Assembly (NCBI GenBank): GCA_905178155.1
Contig: CAJINV010000011.1
Coordinates: forward strand, 1,447,216-1,511,215
Origin: Amoebophrya sp. A120
Taxonomy: Eukaryota; Sar; Dinophyceae; Syndiniales; Amoebophryaceae
DNA: 64,000 bases
Direction: 5' to 3'
Shown here: one piece after another, positions 1 to 10,623 of the stretch
Layout of the letters: each line of letters opens with the position of its first letter
How positions within the stretch are numbered: position 1 is the first letter of the stretch
Made by a program: the position numbers and the translations under genes
Notes under the pieces: generated by a model
Seen by the model: only the letters and a program-made list of their open reading frames with translations
Database searches by the model: none
Told to the model about the DNA's origin: nothing

Positions 1-3000
1 CCAGCAAGGACCTCACTCGTCTCGTTTCTTCATCTTCGCCATATTTGCGTATTTCTTCGTGTCCGTCGTGGTACTATCGGTATGAGAACAAACCTTCTAC
101 CTGCCACCTGCTCCACAACCGAAAGAGCCGCGGCCTGGCGTTCCTAGATGTTCTAGCTGTCTCGTCGTCCACGACGTGCTTGCTCTCCACCCTACAGAAG
201 CCGGCGCACGCGGTACAGAACCGGCAGAGCAGCAGGAGAAGCAGCAGTAGTAACTAAAAGAAGGATACTTTTTTAGAGGCAAGCGCACTAAATTGGCGAG
301 AAGATTTTCTTTTGGCTTTTCGCAGTTCAAGCCTGCGAAAGATTGGCGCTCCGCAGTCGAAGACACAGGCACCAAAGTTGTACGATGAAGATCAAGATGC
401 CAGAGTCAAGACCCCGTCTCGCCCATAGTTGTGCTTGCAGCACCGGTAGGAGATGAAGAAGATGGATTTTCGTTTTTGGGTCGCAGTTCAAGATGAGAAG
501 ATGAGACGATGAAGAAGTTCCAGTCAGGGGGCGTGTAGTCGTCTGTGCGACTTTGCTGGTGACTGCAACTTCTTCCTCCGATGGTGTTCCCTTCCCGATT
601 CAATATTTTTCCGATGTAGTGCCCTTCGCGGATTCGCTTTGCAGTAGCAGTACTTGACCTATCGGGATTCAAGATTGATGATTAGCTTCACTATTTGAAA
701 TTAGTGTTCGTAGTGACAGCTCCGGGCGGCCGCTGGGGGATTTCGGTGTGACTAGCTGCTGGCGACTAGTCTCCATTTATGTTCGGGGAAGAAGCACGAC
801 TACAAGATGTTGCTGATGACTTCATATCGGGTTTCGAGATTTTAGGCACTAGTAGACTTTGGCGAAAAGCAGCCAAGCTAACGTAGAACACACGTGCAGA
901 GGTGCGGAAACGCCGGGAGAACAAAAAGAAAAACCCCGGACAGCAGAAAGCACAACAGCAGTCAGGACGAACGAAACAAGGAACAGTACGCAGCGGAAGA
1001 GACCACCGACACGAACGCGAGACATCACGAAGCAAGAACATGGAGCAGTATGGGGGCGTAGAACGATTTCGATTTCGACAACAAGCTGCAGCACGGAGCA
1101 CTGACTACGATTTTTAGACGCAGGAACGAAAAGGGAAAATGGAATACAGTTATAGTAGCGCGAACAGCAGCAGCAGTGATGACAACAGGCGCTGCGGTCT
1201 TTCGGATGCAAGATTTTGGAACACAGCAATGGGGGCGCGGAACGACCTTGACTTCAGCTTTCAAATGCAGGGACCAGGAGACGCGGAAATTTGAACGCAG
1301 GACCAGCAGCAGCAGTGACGATAGAAAGACGCGCAGTTTTTTGGATGCAGGGTTTTCAGAATTCGCAGTGCAGCATGCGAGCAGCTTTTGTTTTCGGATA
1401 GACGGTGGAGAACTTCGTATGGCGTTAGGGGGCAGTGCCGCCTGCCGATGCTGGAGAGATTTGTTTTCGATCGACCTCAACCTGATTCCCGTTTTCCATC
1501 CGACACGCCGATGCTACCAACAGCCGGTCGATAAGCTTTTGCACAACTTCGCCATTCTTCCAGTGGGAATGAAATTGCTTCTGTACCACGACCGCCTTGG
1601 AAGAGTTGTTGATGACCCCGCGGGATTTCGAATCGAAGACAACATGACGACCACAGGCGATGCCAGTACTGTTTGCGGAGCAAGTATCCCTCGCGACGAC
1701 TTTGTGTACACTGATCGGCGTGAGCTTGCTTTTCAGGCTTGAAAACGAACCGACTCCGGATTCGAGATTTGTCATGCAGGTTTACGCGGGGGGCGAAGGA
1801 TTTGTCTCTGTTGTGAACCGACGAAAGATTACGCCCGCGACCACCGCACGCAGACTTTCCGATGCCGATCTCGATCAAGACGCCGATGCTGATTATTTTC
1901 TGACGCAAGATATCCGAGCAAGGACTCGCTTCTCGAGAACGCGACGGAGAGTTATCCTGTCGACGAGAGGAGATCGGAATTTGTGATGCTGGATTTCGAT
2001 AATTGTTGGGCGACGAGATGAAGAGCCTGATCCTGTGCGAAGGCGACGATCCGAATTTGTGTTGCTGATTACGGACGCTAGGCGTTTGAATACGACGAGA
2101 TGTTTCGACTTGGGACGCGGCGATGGATTGGAAGTGGGATCCTTCAGTTGGTGCTTGCGATATCGAACGGGATTTGCGGATGGAGATTACGATAACGAAT
2201 CAATTGGATCGCCGATGGGAACCTGCGACGACAAGAGACCGATGCTGCGATGAGAAGAAACCGATGCTGTGATGGGAGAAGATGATGTGATGAGAATTGG
2301 AAGACGAAGCTCGTGGAAGCAGTTTATGGATTTATGCTAAACAGATTTCGATTACGACTTAGAATTTCATGTAGGATGTAGAGTCTGAGTTTCTATTGCT
2401 AGTAGTTTCCGTTTCAAGCTTCTGTGAGATTTATGCATGGTTTTAGATTTTGATTATGAGAAAAAGCGTTGGGGGCGGTTTGTGTAAATGAAAACTAGTT
2501 TTGAACGCTGTTTCTCATAGATCAAAACTCAGAAAATGAACAGGATGATAAGGGAAAGCCAAGAAATCGATCGAGCAAGAAAACAGAACGAAAATGAAGG
2601 AAAAGCAAAGGAAATCTTGCCACGATCGAAAGGAAAAGGAAAAGAGACGAAGAGAAAAGGAAAAGCAAGGAAATTAGGTCTGATTTCTTGTGAATCCGCA
2701 TCACAAACTGGATTTTCTTACTACTTTCAAGCGGAGCCACGGCTACGGGCGTTTTAGGAATACGAATTTAGCATAAGACAATGGAAAAACTAGACTTGGG
2801 ATAGAGAATCTGTAATGCGTATCTGTGGAATTCGATGTAGTTTTAGATGGTGTTCGATTATGATTTCGGTGCGTACGCGTCTGAAAAATTAACCTCTCCA
2901 TTTCGAAACTAGATCCTACAAGCCGCGGCCTGGCGTTCCTAGATGTTCTAGCTGTCTCGTCGTCCACGACGTGCTTTCGTGCAGCTCGCCTGCCCAGTAT

Positions 3001-6000
3001 TGTGTGGCAGAACCACGAGAACCTCCGGCAGCAGAAACGGTTTCTGTACGATGAGACGCTTGCTTCGAAGCTTCACGGCCGCAAACTGCGCGCGCTCGTG
3101 CTGTACTACATGCAAAAGCATCGTACTAGTATCAATCTTCGCATGACAAATCTCCTCAGCTTGAGAAATAGAATTTGTAATGCGGATTCAACTTAAGTAA
3201 GAAAGAAACTTGTAATGCATGAATGCGATTAATAGTATGTTTACGATACTTTTGCACAGGATATGCTGCATCCGATCATTGCGCCGGAGCTCAAGCTATG
3301 AACTGCAAAAGTATCGTACTCGTATAAATGCATTACAAAGTTCCCCAGCATGATAAGTGAAATTCAAATTTGTAACGCAGATTTGCCTTAAAAAGACTAG
3401 ACAAAGATTTGTAATGCAACTTTTGCATTTAGATTTATACTTACGAATACAATACGATACTTTTGCGCAGGATACAAGCCCGTCACCGCCGAACTGGGCA
3501 CGGAGGAGCATTTGAGCCAGGAACTCGCGCAGGAGAAAATTTTTAAAGTGTACTGCAACGACGTGCACACTTTAGCAGACGCAGAGGAGGCGATTGGGCT
3601 TGCCCGCGCGTGCAAATGGGATATCCTGCCGGGGCCAAGGGTACCGCTCAGTGGGTGGAACGAAAAGGCGCTTGCTGGTATTAGAGAAATGATCGCGAAG
3701 ATTTTTGCAATTTCCTTTGATCATCATGATTGAACAATTATGGATGCAACTTTTGAGCACTGCAGTAGGACAGAAGCAGAACAAACCGTGTCTGATAAAA
3801 TATCTCACTCCGAACAACACACATAAAAACCCCCCTCCACATCTGATCGAAGAGGCTACTGCCGTTCAAGAGCAGCGGCGAAACCGTGGCAAGAGCCTGC
3901 CCGAGGGCTGGCACCTGGATGACGGCAAGGTCGATGAGGAGAGCAGCGAGTACGATTGCGACGAGGTCTATGCTGAAAAAAGGACCCATTCCCATCCAAT
4001 TTGTGATGCAAAACATGCATAAATTGCTGTGTTTGTCATGCAAAACATGGATGGGGATGGTGTTTAAGTTTTTTCTGTGGATAAGGTCGCCTGGACGGAG
4101 TACCCGGAGATCCGAACCCAGTGGGCGGAAAGTTGCTTCACCTTCATCCCCGGCTTTAAGCCCGTTCCCGCGACGTTTTTCCCCGCAACTCTGTTTCACG
4201 AAGAGCTCCTCGAGCACGTGAAGAAGACCATGCCGGACGTGGTCTTTATTAACGCCGCCCTGTCCGTTTCCCAGCAGCTGTACATCGAGGAAGCCTGTTA
4301 TGACAGTGCACAACTCCACCTTCCCCTCATTTGTATAGCATGGCCGGCAATACAAGCATCAGCAAGACTGCCGGTTTTGCATGACAAATTTGCACAGGAC
4401 TGTAGTACTATTTGGTCTACCAGAACTTGTCATACAAACAGTGCCAAGAGGCAAAGGGTGGATTTGGTATTTTGCATTACAAATGAGGGGGAGGGGGAGT
4501 TGTGCACTCTCATACCTGTCACCAAGCGTTGCGGCAGCACGGCGAGGACTTGTGGAAGCAGGAACAGGAGAACTTCACCCCCATGGAGGACCGGCTCAGC
4601 CAGCACTGCCCGTCCTACATCGAGGTTTGCGACCGGAACCGCCTCGTGCTGGAGATCTTTGCGGCCCGCGCGCAGTCCCGCCTCGCGAAGCTGCAGGTGG
4701 CGATCGCGAAGCTGCGGTTCGTGAAAACGCGACTTTCCCGCGGGTCGAAGATGCGTTTACGGGCGGTTTTGGAGCTCACGGACCGGAAGCGGCAGCAGGG
4801 CAAGGTCGGCATGGGCCAGGACGAAATGACCCGGAACCGCAATTGCCAGGGCGCTTTAGAAAGCGAGCCCACGGAAACGGAGGAGACGCTGCTGACGAAC
4901 TACGAGCGGAAAACGCGGAAGCAGTTGGCGGTGTTGGAGAACATGCGGAACAACCAAAGGGAAACGCGCAAAAAGTCCGGCGTCTGGACGATCGGCATGG
5001 TGGGGTATACGAACGTGGGCAAGACGGAACTGATGAACAAACTTCTATGCATGGCAAAAGCATCGCACTAGTCCGAATCTTCGCATGGCAAATTTTCTCA
5101 ACAAGAAAGTTGCCATTTGTCATGCGGGTTCAGGTAGAAAACCAGACTTGTCATGCATAACTGGGATTAGTACGAACGAGTACGATAGTACTTTTGCCAC
5201 GCATAACTCCGAATAAAAAACAACGTCAGCAACGAGAAGCAGTTCAACGATCAGGAGAGGCTGCGTATGACACCCTCAGAATGGAAATCCTCAAAGTGGA
5301 AATAATTTGTGATGCATGAAATGCGACACCAAAAAGACTGTATTGCAGAGAACGCAATGGAGGCCTACTATTGTGCTTCTACGGGTTCAGAATTGGGCTG
5401 CTGATTAGCACGAGAGAACGGCACCCCTTTGCCTAACTAGCATGGCAGACACATTCTGAGTGCCCGGGAAATTTGTCATGCGCCGACTACAAAAGGTGCT
5501 CCAACTGGAGTCGTTTTTTTGCATTACAAATCATTTTCACTTTGAGGATTTCCAACCTGAGGCTTTCATACTGCGCGCGCGGGATTTGCTGTTCCAAACT
5601 TTGGACACGACACTGCGGAAAATCACGTTACCCAAATCCAAGCGAATCGCGATTATGGCGGACAGTGTCGGGTTTGTGCAGAACTTGCCGCACTTCCTCT
5701 TCGAGGCGTTTCAAACGACGATACACGAATTATTGGAGTGCGACATCGTTCTCCACGTCCGCGACATCTCCCACGTGAACAGCACTTCCCAGAGGGACAC
5801 GGTGCTGCAGACTTTGGCCCTCGCCGGGTTTGATTTCGAGTCCACGCCGGTGGTTGAAGTGTGGAACAAGATCGATTTGATTGGGGGAATATGCAAGAGG
5901 ACAAAAGTATCGTTCCAGTAGAAATTGCTTCTCAGAAGAAACGAAAAATCGGAATTCCTGATGCAGACTCAGACAGAAAATGAGTAGATTTCGATTTGTC

Positions 6001-7043
6001 CTTCAAGTAGAACGCGTCAATTCATCATACGAATGCGACGATACTTTTGTACTCCAGTATACGGAAACGATAAAAACCGGTGGGCAGAAATGCAAGAGGA
6101 GATGGCGGCGTTCGAAAGTGGACAGGGAAGGTATAATGGAGGACCGGCAGCGGCTTCTGCGTCAAAAATGAGTATAGCTCCAGAAACAAGTGGTCGATCA
6201 GCGAATGCAATCTCCACGACGGCCTCGGACATGAACAAGGCCGCGACATTGGATCATTCCACTCTAAGTCAAAAGCAATCTTCGTCTGCGACTACCGCCG
6301 TGCCCGTCCCACGTTCCTGCGGGGCCAGGCGGCACGAGAAGCAGCTGAAGAGGCAGGTCGAGAGCGAAGTCCGCTGGTGCGCAACAGAAGATCTTGATCT
6401 CAGTCTCACAAGCTCCGCCTCGGAAAACGAAGATGTTGAGTCAACAACGAACGTAGAAGGCCACGCGAACACCACTGCCGCCAACCGCTACTTAGAAGAT
6501 CATGGCACGAAAAACCCGACCACCACGAATCCCTTTCCGGCGGAGCCGAAATTTGTGGATGCGGAGACGGCGGGGAAAAAGTACCCACCAAAAGCCATCG
6601 TCCCGATATCGGCGTTGCAAGGCGAGGGGATTGATGTGTTGTTGGAAACCATTGAGGCAGAGTTGCAGAAGCGAAACAAGTGCAATTTCAACGTGTTCCA
6701 GTACGACTTGCGCTTTTCCTCCCGGGTGTCCGCGTTTTTGCACGAGGAGGGATTATTCTTGCAGGACGAGGACCAAGAAGTGTCCGACTGCGGCCGGCTC
6801 TTGACCATCAGACTAACGATGGATCCGTGTCAGGCCGACCGGCTGGGGAGGTTCCTGGAAGCGCTGGAAAGGGACAGTGGTCATGGCGGAAATAAGAGTA
6901 GGGGGAAAGAGGTCGCGCAACATGATCGTGGAGGCGCTTGTTTAAATGCAACACAGGCAACATCTAGTAATGCAAGAAATGCTTCTCGATTTCAGCACAG
7001 AACAACGCACAAGAAGAACTCAACGAGCCGAAACAGGATTTAA
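1..7043 (+). CDS. hflX: HflX/GTPBP6-type GTPase, 5'-partial, 10 exons
   Basis: A ribosome-associated GTPase of the HflX family; the family splits or rescues ribosomes, and eukaryotic copies are usually mitochondrial. Model: join(<1-181, 2977-3103, 3269-3296, 3480-3677, 3853-3968, 4089-4298, 4520-5045, 5211-5265, 5576-5889, 6067-7043), about 910 codons, frame continuous throughout. The frame is open to the window edge, so the start lies upstream. Visible motifs: G1 GYTNVGKTE (about 4997-5030), a switch I segment FQTLDTTLRKI, G3 DSVGF followed by a helix like the family's PHxLxEAF, G4 NKID, and a late G5-like SAL. The HflX N-terminal domain and a coiled linker rich in Arg/Glu precede G1. A Ser/Thr-rich insert of about 130 residues sits between G4 and G5. 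Seven introners and one 2.8-kb insertion interrupt it; the exon 4/5 intron (3678-3852) is GT-AG. The exact exon 5 acceptor (3853 or a later AG) is uncertain. The family call is firm; organelle targeting cannot be judged without the N-terminus. Confidence 0.85.
126..2976. other. 2.8-kb insertion in the HflX exon flanked by a 56-bp direct repeat
   Basis: Positions 126-181 and 2921-2976 are identical over 56 bp and translate in the same frame. Coding sequence runs into the first copy and continues out of the second. The copy spacing is 2795 bp, not a multiple of three, so the interior is not a coding duplication, and removing one copy plus the interior restores the GTPase frame. The interior (182-2920) has stops in all frames, diverged repeats, and a purine-rich tract near 2560-2670. 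I see no transposase, LTR or terminal inverted repeat. It could be a very large intron, a mobile insertion with a long target duplication, or an assembly artefact. Confidence 0.7.
1164..1390. repeat. Diverged tandem repeat inside the 2.8-kb insertion
   Basis: Two units starting near 1164 and 1300 share an AGCAGCAGCAGTGA lead, then a segment ending in GGATGCA followed by TTTT and a GCAG-like end. A related segment (CAGTATGGGGGCG near 1044, CAGCAATGGGGGCG near 1226) gives a second repeated word. Identity is only about 70 percent by eye. Confidence 0.4.
3104..3263. mobile_element. Introner, family A, TSD TGCTG
   Basis: Target duplication TGCTG at 3099-3103 and 3264-3268. Ends are inverted: TACTACATGCAAAAGCATCG at the left and the complement of TATCCTGTGCAAAAGTATCG at the right. 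Internal TTGTAATGC and GCATGACAAAT words. Removing the element and one TSD joins GTG CTG to CAT CCG in frame. Confidence 0.85.
3297..3474. mobile_element. Introner, family A, TSD CAAGC
   Basis: TSD CAAGC at 3292-3296 and 3475-3479. The left end TATGAACTGCAAAAGTATCG pairs with a right end whose complement starts TATCCTGCGCAAAAGTATCG. Excision joins CTC AAG C to CC GTC in frame. Only 28 nt of exon separate it from the previous introner. Confidence 0.87.
3678..3852 (+). other. Ordinary GT-AG intron in HflX
   Basis: Donor GGTATT after the GCT G codon and an AG acceptor near 3852, phase 1. No inverted repeat or direct repeat at the ends. A second in-frame AG six codons downstream (before AGCAGCGG) is an alternative acceptor. 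Confidence 0.5.
3969..4083. mobile_element. Introner, TSD AGGTC, the shortest with a clean TSD
   Basis: TSD AGGTC at 3964-3968 and 4084-4088; ends TATGCTG and GTGGATA. A weak inverted repeat around CCCATTCCCATCCA and TGGATGGGGATGG. Internal TTTGTGATGC and TTTGTCATGC. Because the TSD contains AGGT, this element can be cut as a GT-AG intron while keeping frame (GAC GAG GTC GCC TGG). Confidence 0.82.
4299..4514. mobile_element. Introner, TSD CCTGT
   Basis: TSD CCTGT at 4294-4298 and 4515-4519. Terminal inverted repeats of nearly 40 bp: left TATGACAGTGCACAACTCCA, right complement TATGAGAGTGCACAACTCCC. Excision gives GAA GCC TGT CAC CAA in frame. Confidence 0.88.
5046..5205. mobile_element. Introner, family A, TSD ACTTC/ACTCC
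   Basis: TSD ACTTC (5041-5045) and ACTCC (5206-5210), one mismatch. The left end TATGCATGGCAAAAGCATCG is inverted at the right as CTTTTGCCACGCATA. Lies just after the GTPase G1 motif; excision restores Asn-Lys-Leu-Arg and the following helix. Confidence 0.84.
5266..5570. mobile_element. Introner, TSD CTGCG
   Basis: TSD CTGCG at 5261-5265 and 5571-5575. Ends TATGACACCCTCAG and CTGAGGCTTTCATA. Inverted arms extend about 50 bp through GGAAATCCTCAAAGTG. Excision gives GAG AGG CTG CGC GCG CGG, rebuilding the run into the switch I segment. Confidence 0.9.
5890..6061. mobile_element. Introner, family A, TSD GGGAA/CGGAA
   Basis: TSD GGGAA (5885-5889) and CGGAA (6062-6066), one mismatch. Arms centre on ACAAAAGTATCG and CGATACTTTTGT. 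Excision gives ATT GGG GGA AAC GAT directly after the G4 NKID motif. Confidence 0.8.
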
Positions 7044-10000
7044 ATGCGAATGCAATGCAATATACGAAAGAAAGGCACGTATTGACGAGGATAACTATAG
7101 TGATGTTGATGTCGCGGTAGAATGCGTCTTGACTGATGATGATAGCGACCGTTTGTGTTCTCGCAATGCGTAATCGTGTAAACGACAACGACTATCCTCG
7201 CAATGCGTACCAGGGTGCGAAGTTTGAACCTCGCTCGCCCACCACGCCCGAGGAAGTTTATGGGCGAGCGTGGTAGGCAGCGAAATTTTGAATGGGAGAC
7301 GTGTTTTTGAATAATGGGCGGAAAAGTGAAAACTAGCCGACACGGGTAGGCATTTGGAAGCCTGCCGCCATTTGTTGCCAAGGTGGAGGGGTTCCACTCG
7401 ACGCGCTCGCCAGGCCATAGGAACAAAACGCTGGCGCCCTTCATGCGTCAGCGGTTCAAGGAGATGGCGCCAGGCAGGGCGCCAGACACGCGCAAGGCCG
7501 TGCGGTCCTTGTGCCGTGGGCGCTGCTTTTGCCATTTGGCCCGCGCCGAAGCGCGGGCCTATCTCCAACAAGACACGCAGCGGGCCCAGTTTTGGCGCCG
7601 GCAAAGATGCCGGGGCCGCGCTGGACCTCGTGGCGGGTCGCTTCGCCGCTCCCGCCCTGCGCGCGCCCGACCTGAAGCGCAGCGCGAATGTGTTGCGCAC
7701 CTTCTCGGGGCCCGCAGCGGCGCCCCGGGCCTACGCAAGGGGCAAGGTAGGCCGGCGGGGCGCTTGGTTCGTTGCTATGGGGGCGCCTGTGTTTTTCGGC
7801 CGGTGGCGCCGGAAACAACCCCGCCGGGCGGGCGGGCGTCTGGTGCCACAGATGAAAAGGGAGAGGCGCAAAAAAAACCGTCGTCGCGCAAACGCCGACG
7901 GATTTTCGCCCCAGGGGGTCTCCCACCGGTGGCCCCGGACGGCTGCAGAGGGCTGACTGGCTGACCGCGATGCGCTGCTCGAACTCAAGAGCTCTTTGCT
8001 CCCGATCCTCGCTGTCTTCTGCGGCTGCACGTCCGTGATGAACGACTGCAAATCGCTGACTGACTCCAAGCCGTCCCGCGGTTGGCTAGGAACAGCGCCG
8101 CTGGCGCACAGCCCGGCTGTGGTGGAGCGGGCAGCCCCGGCAAGCGCGCCAGGTATTGGCAAGCCCTATATGCCCCCTTGAACTACTATCGTGCGCACAG
8201 CTTCAAGTGGCAGCTGATCGGGGCGCAGTTGGTGGGCAACGCAGGCAAGACGAAGCGGAGCGACGGAGCGCAGCGCGCTGCCCCAGGGGGCGGGCCGCCC
8301 CTGGTCGCTCGCCTCACCCTGCGCCGCGCCTTGCGGAGGCGGCCCTATTTAAAGCCTAAAAAATTTATGGCCTTCGCCCTTTCCGGCACAGGCTTTCGCT
8401 TCTGGCTTCGCCCCCTTTTGCTCTTCGCGGGTCTCTGCTGCATTGCGGCCGCCCACCTGAGGCACTTCCGGAATTGGGAGAAAGCTGGCGGGGTGTCATC
8501 CTTGTGCGCGAGACCTTTGCTGCGCTCTAATTAAGGGCCGCGCCCAAGCTCTTAGTTTTTTGGCCCGTTTTTGCGTCTTACTTTTTGGTCTTACTTTTTG
8601 GTCTTACTTTTCGGTCTTACTTTTTGGTCTTATTTTTTGGTCTTACTTTTTGGTCTTACTTTTTGGTCTTACTTTTCGGTCTTACTTTTTGATCTTATTT
8701 CTTGGTCTTACTTTTTGGTCTTACTTTTGTTTCTTATTTTTAAGTCTTTTTTTTTTCTTTTATTTTTTTCGCCTAAAATAGCGCTTATTTTTTCTCTTAT
8801 TCCCCCACCTATTGCGCGCCCGGCCACGGGCCGGGGGGTCTTATTTTTTTTTTTATTTTTTCTTTTATTTTTTTGCACACTGAAATCGCACACGAAATCG
8901 CAAAAAAGGCGCCCGCCAACTTTCGGGCCGTGAAAATAAGCCCGCCGATAGTGGGACGAATAGGCGGCCTCAAGGGCCCGCGGCCCGGCTCCTTGGCGCC
9001 TTCTTATTTTTCCCCGACTCTTAATTTCGCGAGGCCCGGGTGAAGGATGGCGCGTTCGCGTGGACCACGCCCCGGAACACCGCCCTGACCCTTGGCGGGG
9101 TGTGTTGCCTTTTCCCCCTTCAAGGCGGCCGTGGATTTCGCTAATTGTGTCCGGTGCCGCGCCCACCTCTTTGTCCGACCGGGGCGGGCGTGCCTGCCCG
9201 CTTGGCCTTTGCCGGATAGCGGCCGTCGTTCTGCTTCGATGCCGACCCCCGGGCGGGTAGGCGCGCCCTGAGGCCAACTTTGTGGCCGCTCTCGCCATGT
9301 GGTGATCCGGCTGCCTGGGTCCCGGCTTTTGGCGCGACCCGTAAAATTTTTAACCGTTTTTTAGCAAAAGCCCCGCATGGCGCGGCTCCGGGTGACTCGC
9401 CCGCCGCGCGCGCCCGCGCGGCTTTTGGCAGCGCGCAGCCCAGCCCGTGAGGGTGGCAACGAACGCGATGCGCCTGCGCCCGGTCTCTCACTCAGGTTGG
9501 CCAGTTGGGCAGTCCGATGAACGTGGACGAGGCGAGCGCGAGCGCTTTCTCCCGGGCGCGCGGCCAGCGGGCGCGGGTTCGGTCAGCGGGCGCGGGAGAT
9601 GTTGACGCCGCCCATGAAAACCGGCCAGCGGGCGCGGCCCCCGATGTTGTGTGGCTCCTGATGGGCAGCCGCCCGCGGAAGGCGAGCAGCGAGCCGGCCC
9701 CCGATAGTCTGCGCGCTGCCCCTGCTAGCGCGCAAACCCTGAGAGGGCGCTGCCCGTTGTGTTGGTGGAAGGCCCTCGACGGCGGACAGCCTCTGCAAGC
9801 ATGCAAGCAGCTAGCCCCCAAGGGCGCGGGCAGCCTCTGCAGGCGAGCCGGCAAAGCTGGCAGCTTCGCGCAGCCCCTGGGTGGCGCCGAGCACACTACC
9901 GCGCGGGCGGGCGCGCCCGTCGCTCCGGGCCACTGTGCTCTCCGTCGCACGCTTCTCGTTTCGCTCCGTGGCCATGTTCTCGGTTGGTCCCTCCGCCTGC

Positions 10001-10442
10001 GTTCGGTGAGCCCTATCCCTTTCCTGTGCCTTGGATTCACATCTCCCCGTCCCCTGGACCCCCTCTACCGTACAGCCCCGACCCCGGTGGTTTTCGCCAG
10101 GGTTTGGTTTGTTCCAGGGTAGCAAATCGAGCAAACGATAGTGACTGTTCTCGCAATCATGCGTGCGATGCGTATGACTATCAACGAACTGGAAGTAAGT
10201 CTAATCTAAGCTGCAGCAACGACCTCTATATATTTATATTGAGAACACAAACGCTACGCGTTAAGCCGAGACACAAGCGCGCATGGAGAGACGCGAAGGT
10301 GCGCGAGAGAGTGCGCCGCAAAAAAAGGGGCTGTCTTTAAAGTCTGAGCGAAAGTGCAGGGACGAGGGGTGCAGTTGATTTTCGTATTTTTTGACGCACA
10401 TGCACGACGTCTGCAAGAAAACGTTCATAGGGTCGAACACAA
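7044..10442. other. Gene-free interval dominated by a GC-rich island
   Basis: From about 7330 to 10110 the base composition turns sharply GC-rich, with CGCG and GGCC words and long ORFs in several frames on both strands, as expected from lack of AT-rich stops. None of those ORFs shows a recognisable domain. The flanks carry a diverged similar word (GATAGCGACC...TTCTCGCAAT near 7141 and GATAGTGACTGTTCTCGCAAT near 10137), a possible decayed duplication like those bounding the insertions elsewhere. A T-rich minisatellite sits inside. Confidence 0.5.
8575..8735 (+). repeat. T-rich 13-bp minisatellite
   Basis: About twelve tandem copies of a 13-bp unit, GGTCTTACTTTTT with C/T and A/T variants, embedded in the GC-rich island and followed to about 8875 by further pyrimidine-rich sequence. 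Confidence 0.85.
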
Positions 10443-10623
10443 ATGACACCCCAGGATAAGAACAAGAGCCGTGTCTTACAAACTACGTCTACGGGCGTCG
10501 GCGTGCAGAAGAAGCTGAAAAGCTTTCACTTGAGGAGCAGAGATATTGCCTCGTCGTCCAAAATCAAAAGCGACCTGCAATACCCGCTTTTCAAATAGGA
10601 GCCCGAAGGCTACGCCGACGAGG

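Noticed and set aside
7354-7964. Overlapping plus-strand ORFs of about 200 codons
   Set aside because: Two frames are open over the same bases with arginine-rich, domain-free translations; a composition effect.
8575-8735. CRISPR-like array
   Set aside because: Unit is 13 bp with no spacers; a simple minisatellite in eukaryotic DNA.
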